Positions 44,855-54,672 are shown, counted from the first letter of the stretch. The stretch: DNA of 64,000 nucleotides from Streptosporangium saharense (GCF_014203715.1 NZ_JACHJP010000003.1:310001-374000); one strand, 5' to 3'. The notes: generated by a model from the letters alone, not told the origin. Made by a program: numbers and translations.

Positions 44855-44998
44855 TCAAGCCACTGCCGCCGCCCGGTGGGGGGCGGGCGCGTCCGCGTAG
44901 TGGGGGAGGGCACGGGGGGAGTGCTCGGACACCCGCTCGTCGGCACAGGAAGCGCAGTGCTCACCGCGGTGCTCGGGTGAACCCCACATCGTGGACAT
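44855..44998 (-). CDS. small 47-residue CxxC protein
   Basis: Begins with ATG at 44998, 8 bases after GAAAGG. The protein starts MSTMWGSPEHRGEHCASCADE and ends in a Pro/His/Ala-rich tail. A single CxxC (CASC) with nearby His residues could be half of a zinc site or a redox pair. It lies about 70 bases upstream of the DUF3000 start on the same strand. Short length makes the call uncertain, but start, ribosome site and codon bias agree. Confidence 0.5.
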   Translation of the reverse strand: MSTMWGSPEHRGEHCASCADERVSEHSPRALPHYADAPAPHRAAAVA

Positions 44999-45408
44999 CG
45001 CACAGGCCTTTCGTCGGGTCGTGGTCCGACGTTGGCACGTCGCGCCGACATTTCCGCGCAACGTGCTCGGCGTGTCCCGAAAGTGGTGCCGGAATGATGC
45101 CGCGCGGTGACTTGGCGAACATTTGGCCCAGCCGAGGACCGGACCAGATTCGTCAATGGGAGGAACTGTACCCGGAAACATGATCGCTCCGCGCGGCGCC
45201 GCACCTCCCGGGGCGTGCCGGTCCCGGATTCCGCCTCCCGAGACAACGGACGAAGCGCTCGAAACGGGTAGAACCCTATCGTCATCATGACTTGAAGCTG
45301 TCTAGGCGTTGTTAGGTCTGATCTCATTTAATAACCGGTGATTTCATACCCAGATCGACGCTGAGCAGCCGTGAAGAAGCGACCGCGTCACCGGCATGGC
45401 ACTCTGGT
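44999..45408. other. intergenic region between the small CxxC gene and hemE
   Basis: About 410 bases without a supported gene. An AT-rich patch near 45300-45345 (CATTTAATAACC) is the likely divergent promoter zone for hemE. Nothing else was recognised. Confidence 0.5.
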
Positions 45409-46449
45409 GTGGTGACTCCCGAGCTCGTCGACTCTCCGTTCCTGCGCGCGTGCCGCCGCCAGCCCGTCCCGCACACCCCCGTGTGGTTCATGCGGCAGGC
45501 GGGCCGCTCACTGCCCGAGTACCGCGCGGTGCGTGGCACGGTGCCCATGCTCACCGCGTGCGCGACCCCCGACCTGATCGTGGAGATCACCATGCAGCCC
45601 GTGCGCCGCTACGGCGTGGACGCGGCGATCTTCTTCAGCGACATCGTGGTGCCGCTCAGGGCCATCGGGATCGACCTCGACATCGTGCCCGGCGTCGGCC
45701 CCGTCGTCGCCGAGCCGATCAGGGACGCCGAAGGGATCGCCAGGCTCCGCCCGATCGAGCCCGGCGACGTCTCCTACGTGACCGAGGCCGTCCGCGCCCT
45801 GACCGCCGAGCTGGGCGCGACCCCCCTCATCGGCTTCGCGGGCGCGCCGTTCACCCTGGCCTCCTACCTCATCGAGGGCGGCCCCTCGAAGAACCACGAC
45901 CACACCAAGGCCATGATGTACGGCAGGCCCGACCTGTGGCACGCCCTGATGGAGCGGCTGACCGGCATCACCGTCGGCTTCCTGCGCGTCCAGGCCGACG
46001 CCGGGGCCTCGGCCGTGCAGCTCTTCGACTCGTGGGTCGGCGCCGTCGCGCCCGACGACTACCGCGAGTTCGTCATGCCGTACACCACCCGCATCTTCGA
46101 GGGCCTCGCCGACCTCGGCATCCCGCGCATCCACTTCGGCGTCGGCACCGGCGAGCTGCTCGGCCTGCTCGGCGAGGCCGGGGCTGACGTGGTCGGCGTC
46201 GACTGGCGGGTCCCGCTCGACGAGGCCGCCAGGCGCGTCGGCCCCGGCAGGGCGCTGCAGGGCAACCTCGACCCGGCGACCCTGCTGGCCCCGTGGGAGG
46301 TCGTCGAACACAGGGCCGCCGACGTCCTGCGGCGCGGCGCCAAGGCGGAGGGGCACGTCTTCAACCTCGGCCACGGCGTGCTGCCCTCGACCGACCCCGA
46401 CCAGCTCGCCCGCCTGACGGACTTCGTGCACGAGACCTCGGCCCGCTGA
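45409..46449 (+). CDS. hemE: uroporphyrinogen III decarboxylase
   Basis: 346 residues; two adjacent GTG codons (45409, 45412) can start it. The two family signatures are [16 protein letters not shown] (residues 25-40, substrate-binding Arg) and [17 protein letters not shown] (about 145-160), with DWRVPLDEA and [13 protein letters not shown] near the end. It removes four carboxyl groups to give coproporphyrinogen III, the last step before the coproporphyrin branch used by hemY and hemQ, encoded about 1 kb downstream. Confidence 0.96.
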   Translation: MVTPELVDSPFLRACRRQPVPHTPVWFMRQAGRSLPEYRAVRGTVPMLTACATPDLIVEITMQPVRRYGVDAAIFFSDIVVPLRAIGIDLDIVPGVGPVVAEPIRDAEGIARLRPIEPGDVSYVTEAVRALTAELGATPLIGFAGAPFTLASYLIEGGPSKNHDHTKAMMYGRPDLWHALMERLTGITVGFLRVQADAGASAVQLFDSWVGAVAPDDYREFVMPYTTRIFEGLADLGIPRIHFGVGTGELLGLLGEAGADVVGVDWRVPLDEAARRVGPGRALQGNLDPATLLAPWEVVEHRAADVLRRGAKAEGHVFNLGHGVLPSTDPDQLARLTDFVHETSAR

Positions 46450-46453
46450 CCCG

Positions 46454-47374
46454 TCAGGACTCCTCGGGCTCCTCCTGATCCGGTACGGCCTGCGCGGGCT
46501 TCCCTCTCCTGAGCAGGCGCCGCAGGAAGGCCCCGGCCAGCCAGAGCAGGACCAGCACGGCCAGCCAGGGCAGCAGCGCGCCCAGGACGACGAGGCCGGT
46601 CTCCACGGCCGAGACGAGGGCCCGCCAGCCGGAGCGAAGCCCACCGAGGAAGCCGGGGGAGTCCTCCTCGGGGTCCTCGACGGTGACCTCGGGACCGATC
46701 AGGTTCAGCGTCAGCGTCGCCATGCTCGTCTGCGAGGCGAGGGTCTTCTGCCGGGCCTGGAGCGACTCAAGGTCGGCCTCGCGGGAGGAGACCTCCCGCT
46801 CGACGTCCAACACCTCGCCGATCGTCTTGGCCTTCTTCAGCAGCGCGCGCAGCGAGTCGAGCGCGGCCCGCTGCGACCGGAGACGGCTCTCCACGTCGGC
46901 GACCTGCTCGGTGACGTCCTCGGTGTTCTGCTGCAGCGACTCGCGCCTGCCCAGCTCCCCGCCGAGGCGCTGCAGAACCCCCGGATAGGCCGTGGGCGGC
47001 ACCTTGAAGGTCAGGCTGGTCGAGGCGCGGTCGCCGGAGCTGGTGTCCGACTTCTCCGTCGCCAGGTGGCCGCCCGCCGCGGTGACGATCCGCCGCGCCG
47101 TGTCGGCCGCGGTGACGACGTCCTTGGCGCGGACGGTCAGCTCGGCCGTGTAGATGATCGCCTGGTCCTGCGCGACCAGCTTCACCTGCTCCTTGCCTGC
47201 CTGGTCCTTCGGAGCCGCCTCGGGCTTCCGCTGCGAGTACTCGGCGGCCAGCGGCGCGGCGGCCCGCTCCGCGGAGCCGCCCATGTCCGGGACCCCCTGG
47301 GAGCCCGATCCGGCACAGGACGACAGGGACAACGCGATGGCCGCGACGCACACGCCGTACGCGAGTTTTCTCAT
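46454..47374 (-). CDS. DUF4349 lipoprotein
   Basis: 306 residues from the ATG at 47374 (a GTG at 47395 is possible). Lipobox signal (AIALSLSSC at the N-terminus), then a DUF4349 domain: a strand-rich segment with IIYTAELTVRAKDVVTAADTARRI and a long coiled coil (about 140-215, ESRLRSQRAALDSLRALLKK and so on), and a C-terminal membrane helix near 260-285 with a basic tail. A lipid-anchored, membrane-crossing envelope protein of unknown role. It sits convergent to hemE (4-base gap) and divergent from hemY, interrupting the heme genes. Confidence 0.83.
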   Translation of the reverse strand: MRKLAYGVCVAAIALSLSSCAGSGSQGVPDMGGSAERAAAPLAAEYSQRKPEAAPKDQAGKEQVKLVAQDQAIIYTAELTVRAKDVVTAADTARRIVTAAGGHLATEKSDTSSGDRASTSLTFKVPPTAYPGVLQRLGGELGRRESLQQNTEDVTEQVADVESRLRSQRAALDSLRALLKKAKTIGEVLDVEREVSSREADLESLQARQKTLASQTSMATLTLNLIGPEVTVEDPEEDSPGFLGGLRSGWRALVSAVETGLVVLGALLPWLAVLVLLWLAGAFLRRLLRRGKPAQAVPDQEEPEES

Positions 47375-47504
47375 GCCCCTGAAGACGGTCCCCACGGCGG
47401 CGTGGTTTTGCCCGCGGGATCACGATGGCGTCACGTTCCTCGTACGGCCAGGTGCGCAGGGCAGGACACGCGGGCGGCCATGGAGGGCGGTACGGTCAGG
47501 AGTC

Positions 47505-48944
47505 ATGGAAGGCAACCGGTGCCATGTGGTGGTCGTCGGCGGGGGGATCGCGGGTCTGGCGGCCGCGTGGTACCTCAGGCAGGGCGGTGAGGGCGTCCGG
47601 GTGACCGTGCTCGACGGCGCCCGGCGGATCGGCGGCAAGCTGTTCGCCTCGGAGGTCGCGGGCGTCCAGGTGGACGCCGGGGCGGAGGCCATGCTCGCGC
47701 GGCGCCCCGAGGGGAAGGCGCTGGCCGAGGCCGTCGGTCTCGGCGGAGAGCTGCGCGACCCCGGGACGACCAGGGCGTCCATCCTCAGCAGGGGCGCGCT
47801 GCGCGCGATGCCCGCCGGGCAGGTCATGGGCGTCCCCTCCGACCTCGCGGCGCTGGCCAGGTCGGGCGTGCTGAGCCCCGTGGGGCTCGCCCGCGTCCCG
47901 ATGGACCGGATTCTGCCCGCCACCCTCGTCACGACCGACGTCTCCGTCGCCGCCTACGTCCGGGCCAGGATGGGCGAGGAGGTGGTCGAGCGGCTGGTCG
48001 AGCCGATGCTCGGCGGCGTCTACGCGGGCCGGGCGGAACGCCTGTCCCTTGAGGCCACGATGCCCGCGGTCGCCGCGGCGGCCAGGTCGGAACGCTCCCT
48101 GCTCACCGCCGCCCGCGAGATCGCCACCGCTCCCAAGCAGAAGGGGCCGATCTTCACCACGCTGCGCGGCGGCATGGGAAGCCTGCCCGCGGCCGTCGCC
48201 GAGGCCTCCGGCGCGGAGATCAGGACCGGGGTCACGGTCAGGGAGCTGCGCCGTACCGAGGGCGGCTGGCGCCTGGTCACGGGACCGGTGCCCGAGCCGG
48301 AGGTGATCGAGGCGGACGCGGTGATCGTCGCGGTGCCCGCCCCCGCGGCGAGCCGTCTGCTCGCGGCCGAGGTGCCAGGGGCCGCGGCCGAGCTGTCCAG
48401 GATCGAGTACGCCAGCATGGCCGTTGTCACGCTCGCCTACTCCAGGGACGCCTTCCCCGAGCCGCCGACCGGCAGTGGCTACCTGGTCCCGCCCGTCGAG
48501 CGGCGCGCCGTCAAGGCCGCCACGTTCAGCTCGGTCAAGTGGCCGCACCTGGCCGAGGCCGACCCCGGCCTGGTCGTGCTGCGCTGCTCCATCGGCCGTC
48601 TCGGCGAGGAGGCGCTGCTGCAGCGCGACGACGCCGAGCTGGTCGCCCTGGCGGTGAAGGAGATGGCCGAGGTCGCCGGGGCGCGCGGGCTGCCCCGTGA
48701 CTCACGGGTGACCCGCTGGGGCGGCTCCCTGCCGCAGTACGACGTCGGCCACCTCGACCGCGTCGCCCGCGTCCGCGCGGCCGTCGCCCCGCATCCCGGC
48801 CTTGCCGTGTGTGGCGCGGCCTACGACGGCCTGGGCGTTCCCGCCTGTGTCGCGACGGCCCGTACGGCGGCGGCCCGGATTCTGGACCACCTGGATCCGG
48901 CGGGACAATGGCACAGGAAAGCTGATTCACTGACGAAGGGGTGA
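47505..48944 (+). CDS. hemY: coproporphyrinogen III oxidase / protoporphyrinogen oxidase (HemY type)
   Basis: 479 residues from the ATG at 47505 behind AGGAG. N-terminal FAD dinucleotide fold [17 protein letters not shown] with [14 protein letters not shown], middle substrate region with [19 protein letters not shown], and the C-terminal FAD motif [18 protein letters not shown]. In Actinobacteria this flavoenzyme (CgoX) oxidises coproporphyrinogen to coproporphyrin. The next gene overlaps by four bases and encodes the decarboxylase that finishes heme. Ferrochelatase is not in the window. Confidence 0.94.
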   Translation: MEGNRCHVVVVGGGIAGLAAAWYLRQGGEGVRVTVLDGARRIGGKLFASEVAGVQVDAGAEAMLARRPEGKALAEAVGLGGELRDPGTTRASILSRGALRAMPAGQVMGVPSDLAALARSGVLSPVGLARVPMDRILPATLVTTDVSVAAYVRARMGEEVVERLVEPMLGGVYAGRAERLSLEATMPAVAAAARSERSLLTAAREIATAPKQKGPIFTTLRGGMGSLPAAVAEASGAEIRTGVTVRELRRTEGGWRLVTGPVPEPEVIEADAVIVAVPAPAASRLLAAEVPGAAAELSRIEYASMAVVTLAYSRDAFPEPPTGSGYLVPPVERRAVKAATFSSVKWPHLAEADPGLVVLRCSIGRLGEEALLQRDDAELVALAVKEMAEVAGARGLPRDSRVTRWGGSLPQYDVGHLDRVARVRAAVAPHPGLAVCGAAYDGLGVPACVATARTAAARILDHLDPAGQWHRKADSLTKG

Positions 48945-49648
48945 GGACGACGGACGGGAACCCGCGGCCGAAGGCACGCGACCTGAACCAGGTGATCCGC
49001 TACACCATGTGGTCGGTCTTCCGGCTGCGCGATCGCTGCCCGGCCAACCGCGAGGGCATGGCCGACGAGGTCGAGGACCTCCTCGCCCAGGTGGCGGAGA
49101 AGGACGTGGTCACCCGGGGCCTGTACGACGTGGCCGGGTTCCGCGCGGACGCCGACTTCATGTTCTGGTGGCACGCGCCGACCGCCGACGACCTGCAGGA
49201 GACCTACTCCAGGTTCCGCCGCACCGAGCTGGGACGGCTGGCCGAGCCTGTCTGGTCGGTCATGGCGCTGCACCGGCCCGCCGAGTTCAACAAGTCGCAC
49301 ATCCCGGCCTTCCTCGCCGAGGAGGAGCCGCGCGGATACGTCTGCGTCTACCCGTTCGTCCGCTCCCTGGAGTGGTACCTCCTGGAGGACGCCGAGCGCC
49401 GGGCGATGCTGGCCGAGCACGGCAGGATGGCCCGTGACTACCCCGACGTCAGGGCCAACACCGTGGCCTGCTTCGCGCTGAACGACTACGAGTGGATGCT
49501 CGCCTTCGAGGCCGACGAGCTGCACCGCATCGTCGATCTCATGCGGACCCTGCGGGGGGCGAAGGCCAGGCTGCACACCCGTGAGGAGATCCCCTTCTAC
49601 ACGGGCGTCCGCAAGCAGCCCGGAGAGCTGATCGCCGCACTGCCGTGA
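48941..49648 (+). CDS. hemQ: coproheme decarboxylase (HemQ/ChdC)
   Basis: 235 residues, GTG overlapping the hemY stop (GTGA). Chlorite-dismutase fold with [20 protein letters not shown], the catalytic-tyrosine strand [16 protein letters not shown], the heme-ligand region [16 protein letters not shown] and the closing [11 protein letters not shown]. It decarboxylates two propionates of coproheme with peroxide to give protoheme b. Coupling with hemY supports the coproporphyrin-dependent pathway rather than the protoporphyrin route. Confidence 0.95.
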   Translation: MRTTDGNPRPKARDLNQVIRYTMWSVFRLRDRCPANREGMADEVEDLLAQVAEKDVVTRGLYDVAGFRADADFMFWWHAPTADDLQETYSRFRRTELGRLAEPVWSVMALHRPAEFNKSHIPAFLAEEEPRGYVCVYPFVRSLEWYLLEDAERRAMLAEHGRMARDYPDVRANTVACFALNDYEWMLAFEADELHRIVDLMRTLRGAKARLHTREEIPFYTGVRKQPGELIAALP

Positions 49649-49688
49649 GGCCCAGGACCAGAACACCGAGAAAACGGGAGGGAGACCG

Positions 49689-50264
49689 GTGGTCACCGGC
49701 GAACGGGGCGGGAACCGCCGCAGGAGGAGCCGGTCCCGCCTCTCGCGGATCATCGGGCCCCTGATCGGGACGGCCGCCCTGGTCGCGGCACTGCTGGTGC
49801 TCGGCGGCTCGCTGCTGCGGCCGGGGACGCCCACCCAGCAGCAGGAGATGGCGCAGGCGATCGTGACCGTCCTCCCTTCCGTCCCACCGGCCAAGCCGCA
49901 GGCGGACAAACCTCGCAAGGCGAAGAAGGGGGAGGAGTCCAAGGCCGGGGGGCTGTCCAAGCACACCGACAAGCAGGCGCTGGCCTACTTCGTCGCGCAC
50001 AAGGCGACCAAGCGGCTGAAGGACATCCGTGTCGTCGGTGGTTACCTGCGCATCTACACGGACCTGCCCGAGTCGGCGACCAACTCCAAGCAGGCCCTCA
50101 AGCTCTGCGAGACGGGCCGTGACTATCTCGTCGGGGAGGTCGGGGACCCCAACCCCGTGGTCTTCGTCCAGGCGAGGTTCGGTGAGAACGGCAACCCCGT
50201 CCTGGCGAACATCCTTGGCCCCAAGGACCACGACTGCCGTCTCACCTACCCCGAGACGAGGTGA
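49689..50264 (+). CDS. membrane-anchored hypothetical protein
   Basis: 191 residues from a GTG with GGGAGG 5 bases upstream. A basic N-terminus (RRRRSRSRLSR) leads into a single helix (about 20-42), then a Lys/Pro-rich linker and an extracellular domain of about 110 residues with two cysteines (ALKLCETGRDY and HDCRLTYPET) probably joined outside. The alternating pattern suggests a small alpha/beta fold. It follows hemQ by 40 bases, so it may be co-transcribed with the heme genes, but no family was recognised. Confidence 0.75.
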   Translation: MVTGERGGNRRRRSRSRLSRIIGPLIGTAALVAALLVLGGSLLRPGTPTQQQEMAQAIVTVLPSVPPAKPQADKPRKAKKGEESKAGGLSKHTDKQALAYFVAHKATKRLKDIRVVGGYLRIYTDLPESATNSKQALKLCETGRDYLVGEVGDPNPVVFVQARFGENGNPVLANILGPKDHDCRLTYPETR

Positions 50265-50342
50265 CGAGGCCGTCCTCGAACCGGGGCGGCCCCTGTGCCT
50301 GGACCGTCCCCGGGTGAGGGAGAGGCGGGGCGGTGTGGCCGG

Positions 50343-50441
50343 TCATCTCACCCGGACCCTGGTCTTGCCACAGATCCTGCAGCGCTGGGTGACCACCCGG
50401 CCAATGGTCTCGACGATCTCCCACCTGTGCCGGAGGTGCAC
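50343..50441 (-). CDS. very small zinc-ribbon-like protein
   Basis: A GTG at 50441, 6 bases after AGGGAG, opens a frame of 32 residues: it contains HLRHRWEIVETIGR and ends CRICGKTRVRVR. Short actinobacterial proteins with an HRW segment and a C-terminal CxxC are known, and this fits. The length and single CxxC make it a tentative call. Confidence 0.4.
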   Translation of the reverse strand: MHLRHRWEIVETIGRVVTQRCRICGKTRVRVR

Positions 50442-50558
50442 GGCTGCTCCCTGGGCAAGAACACGTTGCGGAGATGACCACGTACTTTGAGTTATGAGGC
50501 TGTGCCGTACCGGACGTCCTCGCTCTCCCAAGGGGGATCGCGCCGCGAGGCGCCGGGG

Positions 50559-50579
50559 CCGGGCACGCGAGGTGCCCGG
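50559..50579 (-). terminator. msrB terminator
   Basis: CCGGGCAC (50559-50566) pairs with 50572-50579 across a 5-base loop, 19 bases past the msrB stop. Confidence 0.55.
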
Positions 50580-50597
50580 TGGGGGGAACGCGGCCGG

Positions 50598-50999
50598 TTA
50601 CTCGGCCGGTTCGAGCCGCAGGGACACGGAGTTGATGCAGTAACGGTCGTCGGTCGGGGTGCCGTAGCCCTCGCCGTGGAAGACGTGACCGAGGTGGGAG
50701 TCACAGGCCGCGCACCGGACCTCGACCCGGGCCATGCCCAGCGAGCGGTCCTCGATCAGGGTCACCGCGTCGGACTGCGACGGCTCGTAGAAGCTCGGCC
50801 AGCCGCAGTGGCTGTCGAACTTGGTGTCCGAGCGGAACAGCTCGGCCCCGCAGGCCCGGCAGCTGTAGACGCCCTCGGTCTTGGTGTCGACGTACTCGCC
50901 GGTAAAGGGGCGTTCCGTGCCCGCCTGGCGGAGCACGTGGAACTCCTCGGGAGAGAGCTGGACACGCCACTCGGCGTCGCTCTTGACCACCTTTTCCAT
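50598..50999 (-). CDS. msrB: peptide-methionine (R)-S-oxide reductase
   Basis: 133 residues. Both zinc-binding pairs are present (SCRACG and [13 protein letters not shown]), along with the substrate motif HCGWPSFY and the catalytic Cys in RYCINSVSL. It reduces methionine R-sulfoxide in oxidised proteins, using thioredoxin. Near hemQ, as in mycobacteria and other actinomycetes, so part of the conserved block. Confidence 0.95.
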   Translation of the reverse strand: MEKVVKSDAEWRVQLSPEEFHVLRQAGTERPFTGEYVDTKTEGVYSCRACGAELFRSDTKFDSHCGWPSFYEPSQSDAVTLIEDRSLGMARVEVRCAACDSHLGHVFHGEGYGTPTDDRYCINSVSLRLEPAE

Positions 51000-51370
51000 A
51001 TCTCAAGCCTATGCGCTCCCGGCGGTGTTCCCGAGCGGTTCCCGCCGCACACCCCGGGAGGAAAAATCTTGTGGGCGAAGCATCCATTTATGCCCTATTT
51101 GGCGTCTTTAAGGGTGTGGGGGGTATTTCACCTTCCTGTTGAAGGGTGAGACCGTCCGCCCGGTCGTCCAGGGATCAACGGGACGGCCGAGAACGCCGCC
51201 GGCCGGGTGACGCGCCAGCGCTCGGACCGGAGAGCGGGTGGATGGTCACGTGGTCCGTCCCGTCGAGTACGCGGTCCCGCCGCCGCGGCGGCTCCGGGAC
51301 GGACCCACCCCACGCGATTCGCGCGGCGGAAGCGGGCCCCGGAGGGTTCCCGGAGGGTACGGTCGGACGT
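51000..51370. other. intergenic region before the LigD polymerase gene
   Basis: About 370 bases. A T-rich patch near 51060-51130 may hold the msrB promoter. The remainder is GC-rich without a supported gene or hairpin. Confidence 0.45.
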
Positions 51371-52369
51371 ATGCCGTCGCCGTACATCGAACTCACTGTC
51401 GGAGACAGGGTGATCAAGGTCACCAATCCCGACAAGGTCTACTTTCCCGCCATCGGGGGGACCAAGCGAGAGCTCGTCGAGTACTACGTGAGCGTGGGCG
51501 AGGGTGCCCTGCGCGCCCTGTACGACCGCCCGACCCACCTCAGGCGCTACCCGGACGGGATCGAGGGGGAGGAGATCTACCAGAAGCGGATGCCCGTCAA
51601 GCGGCCCGACTGGCTGCGCACGGCCACGGTCCGCTTCCCCAGCGGGCGCACCGCCGACGCGCTGTGCGTGACCGAGATCGCCTCCCTCGCCTACTGCGCC
51701 AACCTCGGCACCATCGACTTCCACCCCTGGCCCGTGCGCTCCGGCGACCCCGAGCACCCCGACGAACTGCGCATCGACGTCGATCCGCAGCCGGGGACGG
51801 GCTTCGAGGAGGCGCGGCAGGTGGCCTTCACGGTCCGCGAGGTCCTCCAGGAGCTCGGCGTCACCGGCTTCGTCAAGACCTCGGGTGGCCGGGGCATCCA
51901 CGTGCTCGTGCGCATCGAGCCGCGCTGGGACTTCATCCAGGTGCGCCACGCGGGCATCGCCTTCGCCCGCGAGGTCGAACGCCGGGTGCCGCACCTGGCC
52001 ACCACCGCCTGGTGGAAGGAGGAGCGGGGCGAGCGGATCTTCATCGACTACAACCAGAACGCCCGCGACCGGACCCTGGCCGCCGCCTACTCGGTGCGGG
52101 CCAAGGAGAACGCCCCGGTCTCGACCCCGCTCACCTGGGAGGAGCTCGTCGACGCCGACCCGCGCGACTTCGACATTCGTACGGTCCCGGCCCGCTTCGC
52201 CAAGCTGGGCGACGTGAACGCCGCGATCGACGACCGGGCGTTCTCGATCGAACCGCTGCTCGAATGGTACGAGCGCGACGGCGCCCAGGACCTGCCCTAT
52301 CCCCCCAACTACCCCAAGATGCCCGGTGAGCCCAAGCGCGTGCAGCCCAGCAAGGCACGCGAGGACTAA
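51371..52369 (+). CDS. ligD: LigD-type DNA polymerase/primase domain protein
   Basis: 332 residues from the ATG at 51371. A stand-alone LigD PolDom (archaeo-eukaryotic primase fold): VTNPDKVYFPAIGG, HLRRYPDGIEG, the metal motif ELRIDVDPQPG (DxD), KTSGGRGIHVLV (the conserved SGxGxH) and IFIDYNQNARDRTLAAAYSVR. In NHEJ it extends and bridges broken ends with ribonucleotides. The ligase domain is encoded separately by the convergent gene, overlapping by four bases. No nuclease domain and no Ku are seen here. Confidence 0.92.
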   Translation: MPSPYIELTVGDRVIKVTNPDKVYFPAIGGTKRELVEYYVSVGEGALRALYDRPTHLRRYPDGIEGEEIYQKRMPVKRPDWLRTATVRFPSGRTADALCVTEIASLAYCANLGTIDFHPWPVRSGDPEHPDELRIDVDPQPGTGFEEARQVAFTVREVLQELGVTGFVKTSGGRGIHVLVRIEPRWDFIQVRHAGIAFAREVERRVPHLATTAWWKEERGERIFIDYNQNARDRTLAAAYSVRAKENAPVSTPLTWEELVDADPRDFDIRTVPARFAKLGDVNAAIDDRAFSIEPLLEWYERDGAQDLPYPPNYPKMPGEPKRVQPSKARED

Positions 52370-53403
52370 CGGGCCAGGATGTCGTCCAGGTCGTAGGAGA
52401 CGGGCTGTTCGAGCTGCTCGAACGTGCACGACTCCGGGGTGCGGTCGGGTCGCCAGCGGCGGAAGTGGGCGGTGTGCCGGAAGCGCGTGCCCTCCATGTG
52501 GTCGTAGGCGACCTCGATCACCAGCTCGGGCCGCAGCGGCACGAACGACAGGTCCTTGGTCGCGCTCCACTTGGAGATCGCCCCCGGCAGGGACTCGGCG
52601 CTCCACGGGTGGCCGTCCTGGCTCACGTACGGCGCCAGCTCATCGACCAGCTCCGCCCTGCGCTTCATCGGGAACGACGCCGCGACGCCGACGTGCTTGA
52701 GGGCGCCCTCGGCGTCGTAGAGGCCGAGCAGCAGCGACCCGACCACCGGCCCCGACTTGTGCTCGCGGTAGCCCGCGATCACCGCGTCGGCCGTGCGCTC
52801 GTGCCTGACCTTGAACATCACCCTCTTGTCCGGCTGGTACGGCAGGCCGCCTGGCTTGGCCACGATGCCGTCGAGCCCGGCGCCCTCGAACGTCTCGAAC
52901 CACTCGGCCGCCCGCTCCTGCGAGGTGGTCACCGGCGTCAGCCGTACGCTCCGGCCAGCGTTGCCGAAGATCGACTCAAGGCGCGCCCTGCGCTCGGCGA
53001 AGGGGGCCTCGACCAGGGACTCGTCGCCCAGAGCGAGCAGGTCGAAGGCGATGAACGAGGCGGGCGTCTCCTCGGCCAGCAGCTTCACCCGGGAGGCGGC
53101 CGGGTGGATGCGCTGCTGCAGGGCCTCGAAGTCAAGCGTCTGGCCGCTCCTGATGACGATCTCCCCGTCCACGACCACCCGCTCGGGCAGCTCGGCCCGC
53201 ACCGCCTCGACCAGCTCGGGGAAGTAACGCGTGAACGGCCGCTCGTTGCGGCTGCCGAGATAGACCTCGTCGCCGTCGCGGAAGACGATGCAGCGGTAGC
53301 CGTCCCACTTCGGCTCGTAGAGCATGGCGCCGTCCTGCGGCGGCAGGGACTTGACGGCCTTGGCCAGCATCGGCGCTACCGGGGGCCGCAGCGGCAGGTT
53401 CAT
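52366..53403 (-). CDS. ATP-dependent DNA ligase (LigC/LigD ligase domain)
   Basis: 345 residues from the ATG at 53403 behind GAGGAG. Motif I EPKWDGYR has the lysine (K32) that is adenylated; RNERPFTRYFPEL (motif Ia), VVVDGEIV (III), FIAFDLLALG (IIIa), EGIVAKP-like DGIVAKPGG (IV) and FKVRHERTADAVIAGYR (V) follow, with an OB-fold C-terminus. It is the sealing half of a bacterial NHEJ system with the polymerase gene next to it. Confidence 0.93.
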   Translation of the reverse strand: MNLPLRPPVAPMLAKAVKSLPPQDGAMLYEPKWDGYRCIVFRDGDEVYLGSRNERPFTRYFPELVEAVRAELPERVVVDGEIVIRSGQTLDFEALQQRIHPAASRVKLLAEETPASFIAFDLLALGDESLVEAPFAERRARLESIFGNAGRSVRLTPVTTSQERAAEWFETFEGAGLDGIVAKPGGLPYQPDKRVMFKVRHERTADAVIAGYREHKSGPVVGSLLLGLYDAEGALKHVGVAASFPMKRRAELVDELAPYVSQDGHPWSAESLPGAISKWSATKDLSFVPLRPELVIEVAYDHMEGTRFRHTAHFRRWRPDRTPESCTFEQLEQPVSYDLDDILAR

Positions 53404-53444
53404 GTCACTCCTCGTCGTCCGTTCGTGGGGCTCGCCTGACCTTT

Positions 53445-54167
53445 CTACCGGAGAGGACGGACATACCTGGTGAACAGGAATCCGTCCTCCTCCAGGACGT
53501 GGGCCAGGTCCAGCCGGACGGACGCGGGGGGACCGTTGAGGATGCGCGCCGCGGCGCCCCCGGTCAGCAGCGGGCTCACCGTCAGGCACAGCTCGTCGAC
53601 CAGGTCGGCTTCGGCGAGCTGGGCGTTGACCTTGGGGCCGCCCTCGCACAGCACCCGTCCCAGCCCGCGTGAGGCCAGCTCCGCCAGCGCCGCGGCCAGG
53701 TCGATCCGGTCGCCCCCGGCCACGATCACCTCGGCGACCCCGGCCATCTCCTCCCGCCGTTCGGCGGGCGCGGCCTCACAGGTGACGACGATCGTCCTGG
53801 CGTACGGCTCGGCCTCGGTGAACAGCGCGCTCTTCGGGTCCAGGTCGAGCAGCCGGGTGAGCACGGCGACCGGGGGCGCCGGGGGACGGCCCTCACGCAG
53901 GGGGCGCCACGACTCCCTGGGCCTGGCGGGGCCGTACCCCTCGGCCCTGACCGTCGTCGCCCCGGCCAGGACGACGTCGGCCTGCCCGCGCAGCACCCCG
54001 AAGATCCGCTTGTCGCCGCGCCCCGACAGCCCCCCGGACAGCCCGTCGAGCCAGGCGGCCCCGTCGGCGCTGGCCACCATGTTGAGCCGGACACACCGCT
54101 GACGCGGATAGGCGTAGAGCCGGGCGAGATCGACCTCGTCGGAGGCCACCGGATGGATAAGGCGCAT
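53445..54167 (-). CDS. RibD C-terminal (pyrimidine reductase-like) protein
   Basis: 240 residues, a dihydrofolate-reductase fold: RLNMVASADGAAWLDG at the start, VLAGATTVRAEGYGPA, and LCEGGPKVNAQLAEADLVDELCL near the end, which are the RibD C-terminal signatures for NADPH and substrate binding. The family reduces the ribosyl group of a pyrimidine in riboflavin synthesis, but stand-alone copies in actinomycetes often have other roles, so riboflavin function is not assured. No rib genes are nearby. Confidence 0.87.
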   Translation of the reverse strand: MRLIHPVASDEVDLARLYAYPRQRCVRLNMVASADGAAWLDGLSGGLSGRGDKRIFGVLRGQADVVLAGATTVRAEGYGPARPRESWRPLREGRPPAPPVAVLTRLLDLDPKSALFTEAEPYARTIVVTCEAAPAERREEMAGVAEVIVAGGDRIDLAAALAELASRGLGRVLCEGGPKVNAQLAEADLVDELCLTVSPLLTGGAAARILNGPPASVRLDLAHVLEEDGFLFTRYVRPLR

Positions 54168-54252
54168 CCCCCCAGCCTTCCACAGGCCATCCCATAAGCG
54201 CGTTCGGTAACGGATTCGACACTTCCGGTGAAAACGGGGCGAGTGACGTTAC

Positions 54253-54668
54253 ATGATGCGGCGAAAGAGACCGGGAGGCAGTGTGGGGCTGGCCGCGATC
54301 GTGACGTGGTTGATCACCGCGATGCTCGGGATCCGCCTGCTGCGGTTGTGGCTCTCCCACGGCGGGCCACGGCGCCAGGCGGCGAAGGTCACCCGCTTCC
54401 CCGCCGTGCTGCTCTTCGCCCACCCGGCCCTGGCCCTGACGGCCCTGGGCTGCTGGGGCGCCTACCTGACCACCTCGCACCGGATCCTGGCCTGGCTGGC
54501 GTTCGGGGCCCTGGCGCTGACGGCCCTGCTCGGCTTCACCATGTCCACCCGCTGGCTCGGCGGCGGTCGCCACGCCCGAGGCGCCGACCAGCCCCTACCC
54601 CTCCTCACCGCCCTCCTCCACCTGACAGGCGGCCTGACCACCTTCGTCCTCCTCCTGCTCACCAGGGT

Positions 54669-54672
<4 letters not shown>
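54253..54672 (+). CDS. four-helix membrane protein
   Basis: 139 residues with four hydrophobic helices (about 10-32, 50-70, 75-95 and 115-138) and no conserved polar motif. Basic N-terminus (MMRRKRPGG) and a His/Arg loop before the last helix. No clear ribosome site; a second ATG at 54256 could start it. Divergent from the RibD-like gene; its 3' end overlaps the convergent glgX by four bases. Unknown function. Confidence 0.7.
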
